Part shown: piece by piece, positions 37,141 to 49,725 of the stretch
How the letters are laid out: each line of letters opens with the position of its first letter
How positions within the stretch are numbered: position 1 is the first letter of the stretch
Assembly: GCF_038396675.1 (NCBI RefSeq)
Contig: NC_088931.1
Span: 11,731,001-11,795,000, forward strand
Origin: Hydra vulgaris
Taxonomy: Eukaryota > Cnidaria > Hydrozoa > Anthoathecata > Hydridae
Reading direction: 5' to 3'
Length of the DNA: 64,000 bases
Notes under the pieces: generated by a model
Databases searched by the model: none
What the model was told of the DNA's origin: nothing
What the model saw: the letters and a program-made list of their open reading frames with translations, nothing else
Translations under genes and position numbers: made by a program

Positions 37141-38160
37141 TACTTTACAGTTTACAAGTCATTTATTCGTTTGATTTTTTTATACCCTATTTTTTCATTT
37201 TTTTCAAAAGTATTGAATGGTTTAAAAGCTTAAGAAAAATCAAAAATTATCAATAATTACTTAAAATAGAAAAATCTTCAGATCTCAATATAGGTGCAAT
37301 TTGTTTTAATTTTAGTTTATCTATGACTTGTCTAATTGACAAGTCCTTTACTAACTTCTGTTTTGAAAGTCTATTTGAAATAGACTTCTATAACAGATGA
37401 AACAATAATTGCAATATTGAAAGGTATAATTGCAATATTGTATTGTTATTATTTTTATTATTATTATTGTTATTATTATTGTTATTATTATTGTTATTAT
37501 TATTATTGTTATTGTTATTATTATTATTGTTATTATTATTATTATTATATTACGATATTATAATTATAATATTGAAAGGTATTGTTAGAAATGTATTCAA
37601 AATCTGGTGCCTTTAATATTAAAATGATTTTAATTTTTTTTTTTAAATTCTTTTAAATGCCCAAATAAGGCCTAAAGGTCTTGTCACAGAGCAACGTGGA
37701 ACTGCATTTAACAAAGAAGTTCATGCCTTTTCTTTTACAGATGGGGCAATATTTGCCTAGAGTTCGTTTTCAACCCTGGATCTATTTTGCATGGCGCAGT
37801 GGTTAGAGCGTTTGCGTTTATAGCAAGCGCTCTATAAATGTCAGTACAATAATTTTAAAATAGTTTTTCCATGATTTTTTTTTTTGACCGCAGGTTTTAA
37901 AAGTAATGATTGAACCTTTTGATTGAATATTTTGAACCTGAAGTATTTTTTTTTTTTTACTCACTTTTGTTTTCCTTTAGTCTAAGGTTAAGTTCTATAC
38001 TACACCAGAGGGTAACACTAAAAGGTAAAGAGCAGCCGATCTTGACTAATATAATTATAATCATCGATTGTGACTAATATAATTGAGAATACAATTTAAT
38101 TGTAGTCTATGTCACAATAAAGCAAAATTCTATTTCTGTTTCTTTGATGGAAATTCTATT
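37141..38160. other. Non-coding spacer with (ATT/GTT)n tract
   Basis: A trinucleotide tract of att and gtt units lies at 37437-37560. A tRNA-A-box-like phrase (tggcgcagtggttagagcg) is at 37792. Repeats of gactaatataatt occur around 38045-38085. No gene was recognised. Confidence 0.6.
37437..37560. repeat. Imperfect (ATT)n/(GTT)n microsatellite
   Basis: About 120 bp of tta, ttg and tat triplets with irregular g substitutions. Confidence 0.9.
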
Positions 38161-39135
38161 TCTATTTTTTTTTTCCTAGGGTAAAATTTCACAATTACAC
38201 GATAAAGGAAGATGTGTTAGATTTGCAAATCCTTCTGGTTGGATAAATTCAGACATTTTAATAGAATTGATAAAAATTTTTTTGAGATATTTAAACTATT
38301 CTCATAAGTTTCATGTTTTGTTATTTCTTGACAGCCATTAAAGTCATATTGTCGTTAGGACTAAGGGTCTTGCAATTCAGCATAAAATTACAATGCTAAG
38401 TTTTCCTTTTTATTGCATCTATACATTTTAGCCCTTGGATAGAACTATTTTTGAACCGTTAAATAGGTTCTAGAATGCTACATGTGACAAATCGGATGAT
38501 CACAAACCCAAGACCTGTGATCATTTACGATATTATTTCAACAGTTTGCGAACCATATACAAAAGCTTTCTTACCATCCAGTTTATAGAAAGAGCTTCAA
38601 ATAGTATTGAGCCATTGAAACCATTTTAAAGATAATTAACATTAACCATCAACAGTTACAGATTGTTCTGCTCCAAATACAGTATACACCATTTTTGTCA
38701 GCAATATGTAATCATTTAGGGTCGAAATAGAAATTAATTTAACAATGTTGTGTAATTTTCTCTCTATGTGACGTTTTAATTGTTTTCAAAAAGTTTTTAA
38801 CTAGCATTTATTTTTTATTTTTAGGGGGTTTCAATTTAAGTATTTGTGGATTACTACATTTATAAATTAAGTGAAAATCTTGTATCAGTAGATTTTTTTT
38901 ACTAAAGAGATTTGTTACTACATTAATGTATTTCTTGTATGAAAAGTCTACACAATCTGGACATGAAATGACTGTAGCACTTGCTGAAAAAAGTATTTTA
39001 AACAAAGTCTCAACAAGTATTTTTTCATTAAATTCACCTGAATTTTTGAAACCTTACCATAAAGGATCTGGTAGAAAAAAATATATTAAACGTAGGCAAC
39101 TTAAAACATGGACTAAAAATCTTGACTGATTCCTA
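38160..39135 (+). pseudogene. pogo/Tigger-like (DDE_1) transposase relic
   Basis: The plus-strand frame begins KISQLHDKGRCVRFANPSGW and INSDILIELIKIFLRY. It carries the second catalytic block VLLFLDSH, then ITMLSFPFYCIYTF, and the third block PLDRTIFEPLNRF, with several in-frame stops. The C-terminal tail at 38926-39129 (FSLNSPEFLKPYHKGSGRKK) matches the usual end of this transposase family. The N-terminal DNA-binding part is missing. No intact terminal repeats were identified. It cannot encode an active enzyme. Confidence 0.78.
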
Positions 39136-39542
39136 ATCAGTAATAAAATTTGTTTGTAAGAAGAAATAAATACCCTAAACCAAACTAAACCTAAACACAA
39201 CTAAATCCCTAACCGCTACCCTAAACCAAACTAACCAACAAAAGATAATCATCAAAAAAGATAAAAAAAAAACTATTTGCGAAAAATAATGTGAAACAAA
39301 AGCTGCCCACGAGTTGACTTTGACAAGTTATGTCAATATAAAAGAGTAATCTTGTGAACTTTAATCTTGTATAAACCTTATATAGCTTTTAAAAACTTAA
39401 AATAGTTTTTGTGACAATTAAAATAAGCAATCGCAAACCTGATTGGTTCTCATTTTATTCACTCTTTTTTTATATTTATTTTATACTAAAGTATTTTCAA
39501 AAATATGTTTTATTTCCAAACATAGATATATATAAATACATA

Positions 39543-39546
<4 letters not shown>

Positions 39547-39638
<92 letters not shown>

Positions 39639-39672
39639 CATATAATTACACAAATTATCTATATATATAATG

Positions 39673-39737
<65 letters not shown>

Positions 39738-39768
39738 TACATACATACACATATCATGTATATATATA

Positions 39769-39855
<87 letters not shown>
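39547..39855. repeat. Compound (AT)n-(CA)n-(AT)n-(GA)n microsatellite
   Basis: AT 39547-39633, CA about 39674-39731, AT about 39774-39816, GA about 39817-39855. Dipeptide frames here are artefacts. Confidence 0.96.
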
Positions 39856-39858
<3 letters not shown>

Positions 39859-39959
39859 TGGCTTAAGTAAAAACGCAGCTTACTCAAAGTATGCATTTTG
39901 TAATTACACTCGACAAAGTGAAATGGGAGTAATAGGAAGGTTGGAAATTTTTGTGCAAA

Positions 39960-40035
39960 CTTGATAAAAGAGGAAAAGATGGTGGGGGAAGAGGGGGGGG
40001 TGAGGGGTGGGGGGGAAGGAAGAGGGAAGGGGTTT
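39960..40035. repeat. Purine-rich G-run tract
   Basis: Almost only G and A on the plus strand, with runs ggggggg, gggg and gggggg in close succession. It could form a G-quadruplex or triplex. It is not linked to any gene. Confidence 0.7.
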
Positions 40036-41145
40036 TGATATAAGTGTGTATAGTAAAAAATATTCATTTTTTAAAAAAGCGTTTTGTTATAATTTTAATA
40101 GGATTTAATATTCTTTTATAAGTTTACACTTGATGAAGAATACTATGTACATAGTAGTGGAAAAGCTCTTTTTTGATCAAATCGAAATTTACGAGATTGT
40201 TTTTATAGGATATTAAGCGAGATTTTTAAAACCTGATTACACTAATGTTTTTGTTTTTATCAGTGAGTTTACAAATAACACCTTTAAAAAATTTCCCAAA
40301 ACAAAATCTTTTTTTGATATGCTCCTTAAATTCAATGTCTTATCAATTAACCTACACGTGTTATAAAAAATTCAGCAACTGCAATTGAAAATATTTTCAT
40401 TAATAACTACCTAGAAACAACGTTTGAAACCGGAATATTCCAGGCATATAACAGTGATCACTTTCATATCTTCTTTAAAGTAAATTATTCAAAAACTGCG
40501 TCTGATAGTCAACCTAATGTTATTAATTGAAAAAGCGTAACCTAAACTTTAGTAATACAAAGAACTATCATGTAAATTAAAACAACAAGAAAGGCGGAAA
40601 AATGTATATAAATGTTAAGATACTGATGAAGCTTTTAATACCTTTTTAAGTAAATTATTGGAGCACCTCAATAAAACCTGCCCATACAAAAATATAAAAA
40701 TTAAGGCAAAAGCAATCAATAATCCGTGGATGAATAAACCGCTATTGAAATGCTTAAAAAAAAAAAGCAAAAAAAAAAAAAATACAATAAATTTCTCAAA
40801 AATAAAAACACAGAAAATGAAAATAAAAATTACAAAATATAGAAAAACTATACCAAACACTAATTAAAACTGCCAAAAAAGCTATTACTGTACGCTAATT
40901 TCAAAATATAAGTATAATAGTAAATAAAACATGGTCCATAAATAATGACATGATTGGAAAAGATAAAAATATTGCAGCTACGTCAATTAATATCATAATA
41001 CTAATATCGTAGTAACTATGTTAGTAAGTATTGACTACGCAGATTAAATTTAAAAAAATTTTAGATTAAAATTTATTAGAACAGTTATACATTTTCTAAA
41101 GGGCACGCAGGTCCATAAAATATGAAGGACTTAGTAGGTACTGAC

Positions 41146-41172
41146 AACGTAGGTAACTAGGTTACCTACGTT
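41146..41172. repeat. 12-bp hairpin inside LINE-A copy 3
   Basis: aacgtaggtaac, loop tag, gttacctacgtt. The surrounding 40990-41200 has no LINE coding similarity and repeats gtagtaac/cgtagt-like phrases, suggesting a small inserted element. Confidence 0.65.
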
Positions 41173-43007
41173 AATTAATATTGATAACACAAATATATTC
41201 TGCAAAAACTTAATTTCAAAAGAGCTCAATAAATATTTCATAAATGTTGGTCCTTGCCAATAAAAAACACCAACAACAGAATCATTCAAAATTTACCTAA
41301 AACCCTCTAATGACAAAATATTGTGTGACAAAGAAATAAGCTCTAAGGAATTCGAAGCAGCATATTTTTCTTTTAAAAAAAAAATCTCCAGGATGAAATC
41401 TCTAACAATATAGTTATTTTAACAAAATTTTAATAAAATTTTAAAATCTCTAACAATATAGTTATTTTAACAAAATTTTAATCATTAAAGTTTGATATTT
41501 TCCCTGATGCTTTTAAAATAGCTAAAATAATCCCAATTTACAAATGCAACGATCATTCGGACATTGCAAACTATAGACCTATATCATCACTTTCTGTATT
41601 CTCAAAATTTTTTGAACGTGTAATCTATAATAGAATATTCGAGTATTTCACTAAAAACAACTTATTCTACCAAAAACAATTCGGATTTCAGAAAAGTCAC
41701 TCAACTGAGCATGCAGCTATTGAAATAGTCAACCAAATAACTGAAAATTTTGGCAATAACAAATTTACTTTAGGAGTTTTATAGATTCGACACAGTTGGC
41801 CATTTCATTCTCTTAGAAAAAATAAAATATGGTATAAATAATAAAACCTATTCTTAGGTTAAAAGTTATCTTACAGATAGAAAGCATTATGTACATCATG
41901 TACAATCCGTAGTATTAAATGTCGTATGCGGAGTACCACAGGGATAAATTCTTGGTCCGCTCCTATTCTTAATTTGTATTCACAACTTTTGTAATGCATC
42001 ATTAAAACTAAACTCAATAATGTATGCAGACGATACAAATTTATTTTTTACCAATAATAATATCAAACATTTTTATACGGAAATGAATATGGAATTAAAT
42101 AAATTAAAAAGTTGGTTTAGGGCAAACAAACTCTCAATTAATGTTGAGAAAACGAATCATACTCTATTCCATAAAAAAGCACAAAAATTAAAAATTCCTC
42201 TTAAGTCGCGCGAACTTTATTTAAATGATACAATAATTAAAGAGCAAGCAAGTATAAAATTCTTAGGAATTCTAGTAGATGAAAATTTATCCTGGCTTCC
42301 CCATAAAAGTTATATACAGTCAAAAATTACCAAAACTATTGGCGCAATGTATTGAGTTCGATCATACATCAATATGTTAAGTCTCAAACTAATATATTTT
42401 GGGCTACTCCACTGTTTCATTAACTATGCAAATATATCATTGGGAACTACACAATCAACAAAACTTCAAAAAATTTTATAGCCTACAAAAACACGCTTAA
42501 TGTATCATATACTTTAAACGTAAATGAGAACATGCAAAACCTCTTATGATATCTTAAAGATATGAAAATGATGGATATATTTGAAACAAATATCTATCAA
42601 CATCTAATTTTTATGTATAGATACTTCAACAATCTTTTGCCAGCAAACTTCAACAATAAGTTTAAGATAAATCTAAATGAAAAGTATAATCTAAGATCAA
42701 ATAGAAACAACAGCTATAAATTGCCCGGAGATGTAATAAACTCTCAGAATTTTGGATATCTTATCGAGGACCTAAATTATGGAATGATTGTCAAAAGGAA
42801 CATAACATTATGGTGAAGTCATTAAATTCATTTAAGTTTCAAACAGAAAAGGAATCTTTAAATTTGATCTTAAAAAAAGTCTTACTTTTTTTTTTTTTAA
42901 TTAATTAATTTTTGTCTTGACTATTTTAACTGTAACATAGTCATTATTATTATTTTTTTTTACACGAGCTTTTTACCATTACGATATATTATTTAAATTT
43001 GTACAAA

Positions 43008-43064
43008 GGGGTTCTATGAAAAGATTGTTATAACGTAATGTTATCCTTATCTTCTTTGAGCCCC
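43008..43064 (+). other. LINE-A 3' UTR hairpin, copy 3
   Basis: ggggttc (43008-43014) can pair with gagcccc (43058-43064) through one G-T wobble. The loop retains tatgaaaagattg and tcttcttt, as in the other copies. Confidence 0.75.
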
Positions 43065-43394
43065 TATCTGCCTTAATTTTATTTTGTTGTATTTTCAGTA
43101 TATATACTTTTATATTTTAATTATGTTAGCTATATGCATACGAACATTGTAAAAATAATATTTATACTATGTTTAAACGGAAAATTAAAAAAATTTATCG
43201 ATTACAATTTATGAGTTTTCTTTAGTTTCGTAACTATGATTTACGTAGTCTCAATTACATTTAACGTATTTTTTACGAATTAGTTTGATCCCATTTAGAC
43301 CTTATGTTTCTTAATTGGGGAAGACCGGAGTCAGTTGAAATGTTTTTTTTTATTAGCTTGGGGCAAAAATGAAAATATGTTTTGAAATTTTTAT

Positions 43395-43475
43395 TGCCAA
43401 AATATTACTTACTAAAGCATACAAAATTCACTAATAAATATTACTTACTAAAGCATACAAAATTCACTAATAATG
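43395..43475. repeat. Tandem duplication, about 36-bp unit
   Basis: aaatattacttactaaagca followed by tacaaaattcactaata occurs twice in direct succession just before the 11-bp satellite. Confidence 0.85.
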
Positions 43476-43549
43476 ATTAAATTTAACATATTTTTGATTA
43501 TAGAGCAGCAAAAAAACGTTCCAATGACTCCGTCAGTGGGGCGAATTGG

Positions 43550-45662
43550 AACAGATATATAACAGATATATAACAGATATATAACAGATATATAACAGGT
43601 ATATAACAGATATATAACAGATATATAACAGATATATAACAGATATATAACAGATATATAACAGATATATAAAAGATATATAACAGATATATAACAGATA
43701 TATAACAGATATATAACAGATATATAACAGATATATAAAAGATATATAACAGATATATAACAGATATATAACAGATATATAACAGATATATAACAGATAT
43801 GTAACAGATATGTAACAGATATGTAACAGATATATAACAGATATATAAAAGATATATAACAGATATATAACAGATATATAACTGATATATAACATATATA
43901 TAACAGATATATAACAGATATATATCAGATATATAACAGATATATAACAGATATATAACAGATATATAACAGATATATAACAGATATATAACAGATATAT
44001 AACAGATATATAACAGATATATAACAGATATATAACAGATATATAACAGATATATAAAAGATATATAACAGATATATAACAGATATATAACAGATATATA
44101 AAAGATATATAACAGATATATAACAGATATATAACAGATATATAACAGATATATAACAGATATATAACAGATATATAACAGATATATAACAGATATATAA
44201 CAGATATATAACAGATATATAATAGATATATAACAGATATATAACAGATATATAACAGATATATAACAGATATATAACAGATATATAAAAGATATATAAC
44301 AGATATATAACAGATATATAACAGATATATAACAGATATATAACAGATATGTAACAGATATGTAACAGATATATAACAGATATATAAAAGATATATAACA
44401 GATATATAACAGATATATAACAGATATATAACAAATATATAACAGATATATAACAGATATATAACAGATATATAACAGATATATAACAGATATATAACAG
44501 ATATATAACAGATATATAACAGATATATAACAGATATATAACAGATATATAACAGATATATAACAGATATATAACAGATATATAAAAGATATATAACAGA
44601 TATATAACAGATATATAACAGATATATAACAGATATATAAAAGATATATAACAGATATATAACAGATATATAACAGATATATAACAGATATATAAAAGAT
44701 ATATAACAGATATATAACAGATATATAACAGATATATAACAGATATATAACAGATATATAACAGATATATAAAAGATATATAACAGATATATAACAGATA
44801 TATAACAGATATATAAAAGATATATAACAGATATATAACAGATATATAACAGATATATAGCAGATATATAACAGATATATAACAGATATATAACAGATAT
44901 ATAACAGATATATAACAGATATATAAAAGATATATAACAGATATATAACAGATATATAACAGATATATAACAGATATATAACAGATATATAACAGATATA
45001 TAACAGATATATAACAGATATATAACAGATATATAACAGATATATAACAGATATATAACAGATATATAACAGATATATAACAGATATATAACAGATATAT
45101 AACAGATATATAACAGATATATAACAGATATATAACAGATATATAAAAGATATATAACAGATATATAACAGATATATAACAGATATATAACAGATATATA
45201 ACAGATATATAAAAGATATATAACAGATATATAACAGATATATAACAGATATATAACAGATATATAACAGATATATAACAGATATATAACAGATATATAA
45301 CAGATATATAACAGATATATAACAGATATATAACAGATATATAACAGATATATAACAGATATATAACAGATATATAACAGATATATAACAGATATATAAC
45401 AGATATATAACAGATATATAACAGATATATAACAGATATATAACAGATATATAACAGATATATAACAGATATATAACAGATATATAACAGATATATAACA
45501 GATATATAACAGATATATAACAGATATATAACAGATATATAACAGATATATAACAGATATATAACAGATATATAACAGATATATAACAGATATATAACAG
45601 ATATATAACAGATATATAACAGATATATAACAGATATATAACAGATATATAACAGATATATA
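43550..45662. repeat. 11-bp satellite, about 190 units of AACAGATATAT
   Basis: A continuous head-to-tail array of 11-bp units over 2.1 kb. Variant units (AAAAGATATAT, and AACAGATATGT in two clusters near 43800-43825 and 44350) are scattered through the left three quarters. From about 45215 to the right end the array is nearly uniform. The minus strand has no stop in any frame of the consensus, producing long LLYICYISVIY-type frames (43533-43895, 43925-44434), which are artefacts. It begins right after ggggcgaattgg and ends at atatatagataggttag. Confidence 0.97.
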
Positions 45663-47687
45663 GATAGGTTAGTTGAAAAATAGCCTTAAAAGTAGTCTGG
45701 AAACGCAGGCCGTTTTTAACAGACCGTTTTTAACAGACCGTTTTTAACTGTTTTCATTGTTCGAGTTGAAAATCGAATTTGTTAAATGGCGTAACTGAAA
45801 AACAACATGCTTCAGATAAACCACAAGTAACACTTTCCTGTCAAATTTGTAACAAAAAAAGTTTGAACTTTATGCGTAACAGTAGATAACAGTAGGTAAC
45901 TAGTAGAATTGTATAAAAGTGATTAAAATATTGTATTGAACTCGCGTTTATGAAAGACGATTTTTTTTTTAAATTAATTTGTATTTTCCGCTTTTACAAC
46001 TTAAGTGAAGCGCCTTAAACAACTAAAGGAAAGATTGTTATGGAAAAACTGTTGCGTTTATCAACTACTACTACTTCCGAAATCTTGAGTTTGCTATAAT
46101 GTTTTATAAACGTCTCATACATAAATAAAACTTGTTTTTCAAAACAAAACCTTTTAATAATCTTAACCTTCACAGCATAAAACTTTGTAAGTATATTTTT
46201 TTTCCTGACACTTCCTTTGAAGTTTTTCTCGTGTCCTTTTTTTTGTTGTTACTTAATTTCTGATAAGAGTTAAAAGCCATCATTTTTAATAACTTAATAA
46301 ATATTCGAAGCTGCAACCAACGGCTCGTGGTCAAAAATAATAAAGATTAAGCCTCGATCAACGACGTGCAGTAGCGAAACAGTTAAATGAAAGAAAACAC
46401 ATGCTATATAATAAGATCCTTGATTTAAACTCCAATTTAACTTGCCGGTATGGCTAATTATAAATAACAAAAATAAAATATAAGAAATAATTGAAGAAAT
46501 AAAGTGGTGCCTTAAAACTTAAACGTTTCAACAACCCCAATCACAATGTTTTAACAAACTCCCATTTAACCAGTGCATTCTTAAACGATTTACCTAAGTT
46601 ATCTCACACACTAAATTCTATAATAGAAAGCCCACAAAAAAATAATACTTAGATGATATCAAACTATTTTATTAACTTTTATAATACAAGATAACAGTTA
46701 ATAATACAAAAATCATAAAAAAGTTACAATTAAACTAACTCCAGTCTCCCCTACAATTTTCGTGTTTACAATTACACCTTGCAAAAGTTGTAGTTATGTT
46801 GCGAGAAACCAGAAAAATTTTACATCTACATTTAATGATAAAGACATGTTTTACATCTACATTCAATGATAAGGGTTTTTTAAAACTTGTGTTTCTTAGG
46901 AATAGGCGACGAAGGGAATTTAAATCATCATTAGATAACTCCATGTAAAAACAACAAGTCGAAATAACCTACCATCTCAGAAATTCTTGAGTTTTGGCGC
47001 AAATGTAGTTAACAGTGCCGCTAGGAAAAATCAAAAATAATTTGGATCCAGTTTCATTATTTCAAGAGTTATGGGTCTTTGAAGCTTGAGATTTTTGCAA
47101 CATTTTTTTATTTTCAACGCTCTTAGCAACGTCTATAGCAACACTAAAATGTTTTAGTATACACAGTTACATTAACCATACGTTTACAAAATTTAATAGA
47201 TATAGAAACTTTTGAAGAAAGAACTCGAAAAACATTACTTAAAGTTATTAGATTTTATATTTAATAAAAAACTTTGAAATGCAAACCGGGTTTTTTACTA
47301 TAAATTTTCAGTAAACAAGTTTAAGATTAATTACAGAAAAGATATTGATTTTTTTATTTCAAATCTTTACGATATTAGTTTTTATATAAATAACCGTAAG
47401 AGGCAAAAGTTATTTCACTGTTTTTCAATGCACATATCTACTTTATTATTGTTTTATTTTTGCATTTTTATTTTTGCATTTTTATTTATCGTTGGAATCT
47501 CTATGACTACACTTATTTAGTTTAAAATAAAAACGAATTTCTGGTTTCTTGTTTGATTAATTAAATGGAGCAATTAGTTTTAACATTTGAGTGACAATAA
47601 CAATACTTGTGAGAAAGTTGTGAGAAATTACTTTTTTATAAATGTTGGTTTTAGAAAAATAAAATATTGAAATTAAATATTTTTATA
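45663..47687. other. AT-rich spacer without recognised gene
   Basis: A short triplicated phrase (aacagaccgtttttaacagacc) occurs at 45715-45750. A duplicated phrase (ttttacatctacattyaatg) lies at about 46817-46875. The minus frame 46735-46944 has no known motif and overlaps the duplication. Confidence 0.55.
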
Positions 47688-48365
47688 ATGGCTGGAACAT
47701 CTCAATGCTTAGTTGAATTGATTTTAAAATCAAGTTGTCACAAGTTAACGTTTGTAACCCACAATGAAATAAACTTTTTTCAAGATTTAGCTCCAGATGA
47801 GCAAAATTTAGTTGCACTAAGCTTTAGTGTTTCTCCTGCTTTGATAATTCACATTTGTTTTCATCACCAAATATTCTATCTTGAGAAGTTCCCAATGTTT
47901 CAGAACAAATGTTGTGATCCGCTGTTAGTTCATAAAAGACCATGCAAAGGTTAGTAAAGCTTGACATAAAGTTTTTATAAATACCAGTTTGTCATAATTT
48001 TAAGATCATTATGCTTGTTAATACTAGGCACATTTTCTTTTACTGAGTTATATTTTTTTAATTTAACATCTCTCAGAGAAGTCAAGTTAAGAACCATAGC
48101 TTCAAACAACAAGTTTATATTGTAAAATTTGTACAAAATCCTTAGTCAAATTGAAAGCTTTCACTGAAATTAATACTGATAACATTGATATTGCCGATGA
48201 TTACGCAAATGAAAGCATAAATAAAGAAAACGTAATAAACATTCAATATGAAGCTGATATAAATAAAATCAGACAAGAACTTTTTTGATTGTCTCAGTAT
48301 AATTGGTGTGTTGCCAGTTAAGCTTCGGAAATCCATTTGTAAATCGTATGAGTATTGGGAAAAAA

Positions 48366-49725
48366 AACATTTTTTTTTTTTTTTTTTTTATCTTTCTCTG
48401 TTTTAATATAATATAAGATTTTACAACTTCGTAATATAAAATTTCAATAAATAAAATAAGTAAAACAGATAGGGGCTCAAAGAAGATGAGGATGACGGTA
48501 CGTTATCGCAATCTTTTCATAGAGCCCCTATAACAAGATTTCAAAAAAATATCGTAATATGTTACAATATGCGTAATAAAATCTCAATAAAATATCGTAA
48601 TAAAACGCGTAATTCGCTAATAAAATTGATAAGTAACCAACAAAAGTAGAAATAAAACAAAAACAGATTTATGAGAAATTATTCAAAGTATCATTAACCA
48701 AAAACGTTTCTTATATTTTAAAAATTTCTTTTTTTGTTAAAAACTTGAATGAACTTAACGAATTTACCGTACCTTTGAATCCTTTTTGAAAAGTATTCCA
48801 TACTTTTGGACCTCGATATAGAATGCTGTACATTGAATATTTATTTATTATCCGAGGCAGTTTATATGTGTTGGACATATTCGCTCTAAGATTATAGCTA
48901 TAATTTTTATTTATTTTAAACTTGTTATTAAAGCTTATAGGAGAGATATTGTGATTATAACGATACATGAAAATTAAATGCTGGTAGATATTTATTTCAA
49001 ACACATTCATCATTTTCATATCTTTCATTAAGGGCTTAGCGTGTTCACGCCTATTTTTTGAGTAAATGATTCTGCAGGCATGTTTTTGTAGACTATAAAT
49101 TTTTTTAATCTTTGCCGCTTGAGTACTTGCCCATGAAATGTTTGCATAGCTGATGAAGCTATGAATTAGCCCAAAGTAGATTAATTTGAGGCTATTTTTA
49201 TTGACGTAGGAGCGAACTCGATACATCAAACCTATTATTTTGGTGATTTTTGACTGGATATATATTATATGTGGAAGCCAGGATAATTTTTCATCAACAA
49301 TGATTCCTATGAATCTTATATTGGATTGCTTATTTACTAGTTTATCATTTAGAGATAGGTTAGGCAACTTGAGAGGAAGATTTTCTTCTTGTGTTTTTTT
49401 GTGAAATAGTATATACTTTGTTTTCTCAGCGTTAAGTGAGAGTTTGTTTGCCTTAAACCAGTTGTTTACCTTACTCAGTTCAATATTCATGTCTGCATAT
49501 AATTTCTTGATATCATTGTTGGTGAGAAATAAGTTTATGTCATCTGCAAACATGACCGAGTTCATTTTTAAAGATGCATTACAAAAGTCATTTATATATA
49601 TTAGAAAAAGAAGTGGACCAAGAATCGATCCTTGCGGGACTCCACATATGACATTTAATACTCCAGATTGGACATTATTTACATATTTTTTTCTGTTTGT
49701 AAGATAGCTTTTAATACAATAATAA
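48366..49725 (-). mobile_element. LINE-A copy 2, 5'-truncated, near-identical to copy 1
   Basis: Minus strand: a poly-T at about 48370-48389, the 3' UTR, and the RT C-terminal part. Similarity to copy 1 (9370-10720) is nearly complete and stops at about 49722. The intact frame runs from there (KSYLTNRKKYVNNVQSG) through GVPQGSILGPLLF and FADDIN to the stop at 48711 (284 codons after the first Met at 49565). The RT N-terminus, including the first catalytic Asp, and the endonuclease are missing. It interrupts the transposon-like gene at 47688-50902. Confidence 0.93.
48469..48531 (-). other. LINE-A 3' UTR hairpin, copy 2
   Basis: ataggggctc and gagcccctat arms identical to copy 1. The loop differs by one base (gacggtacg against gacagtacg). 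Confidence 0.8.

Larger units (their letters stand above)
39136..40205. other. Simple-sequence-rich spacer
   Basis: Contains degenerate ccctaaac-like phrases at 39175-39245, a compound microsatellite (39547-39855) and a strongly purine-skewed stretch with G runs (39960-40035). No gene. Confidence 0.7.
40210..43100 (+). mobile_element. LINE-A copy 3, older near-complete copy
   Basis: Plus strand. The end of the endonuclease (IENIFINNYLETTFETGIFQ, then SDHFHIFF) appears near 40380-40490. A linker (INNPWMNKPLL, about 40715) follows, then RT from about 41500: KIIPIYKCNDHSD, NYRPISSLSVFSKFFERVIY, FGFQKSHSTEHAA, GVPQG, a stop, ILGPLLF, ADDTN, LGILVDENLSWLPH, and the C-terminal block to about 42815. 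Stops, frameshifts and a deletion removing part of the LDLSKAFDT block mark it as dead. The 3' UTR hairpin is at 43008-43064. Confidence 0.87.

Noticed and set aside
39175..39245. Telomere-like ccctaaac phrases
   Set aside because: Units are irregular (ccctaaaccaaac, cctaaacac, ccctaaccgc) and few; no phased TTAGGG/CCCTAA array.
46735..46944. 69-codon minus frame with several Cys
   Set aside because: It spans an internal direct duplication (ttttacatctacatt twice), which explains its repeated segment; no supporting motif.
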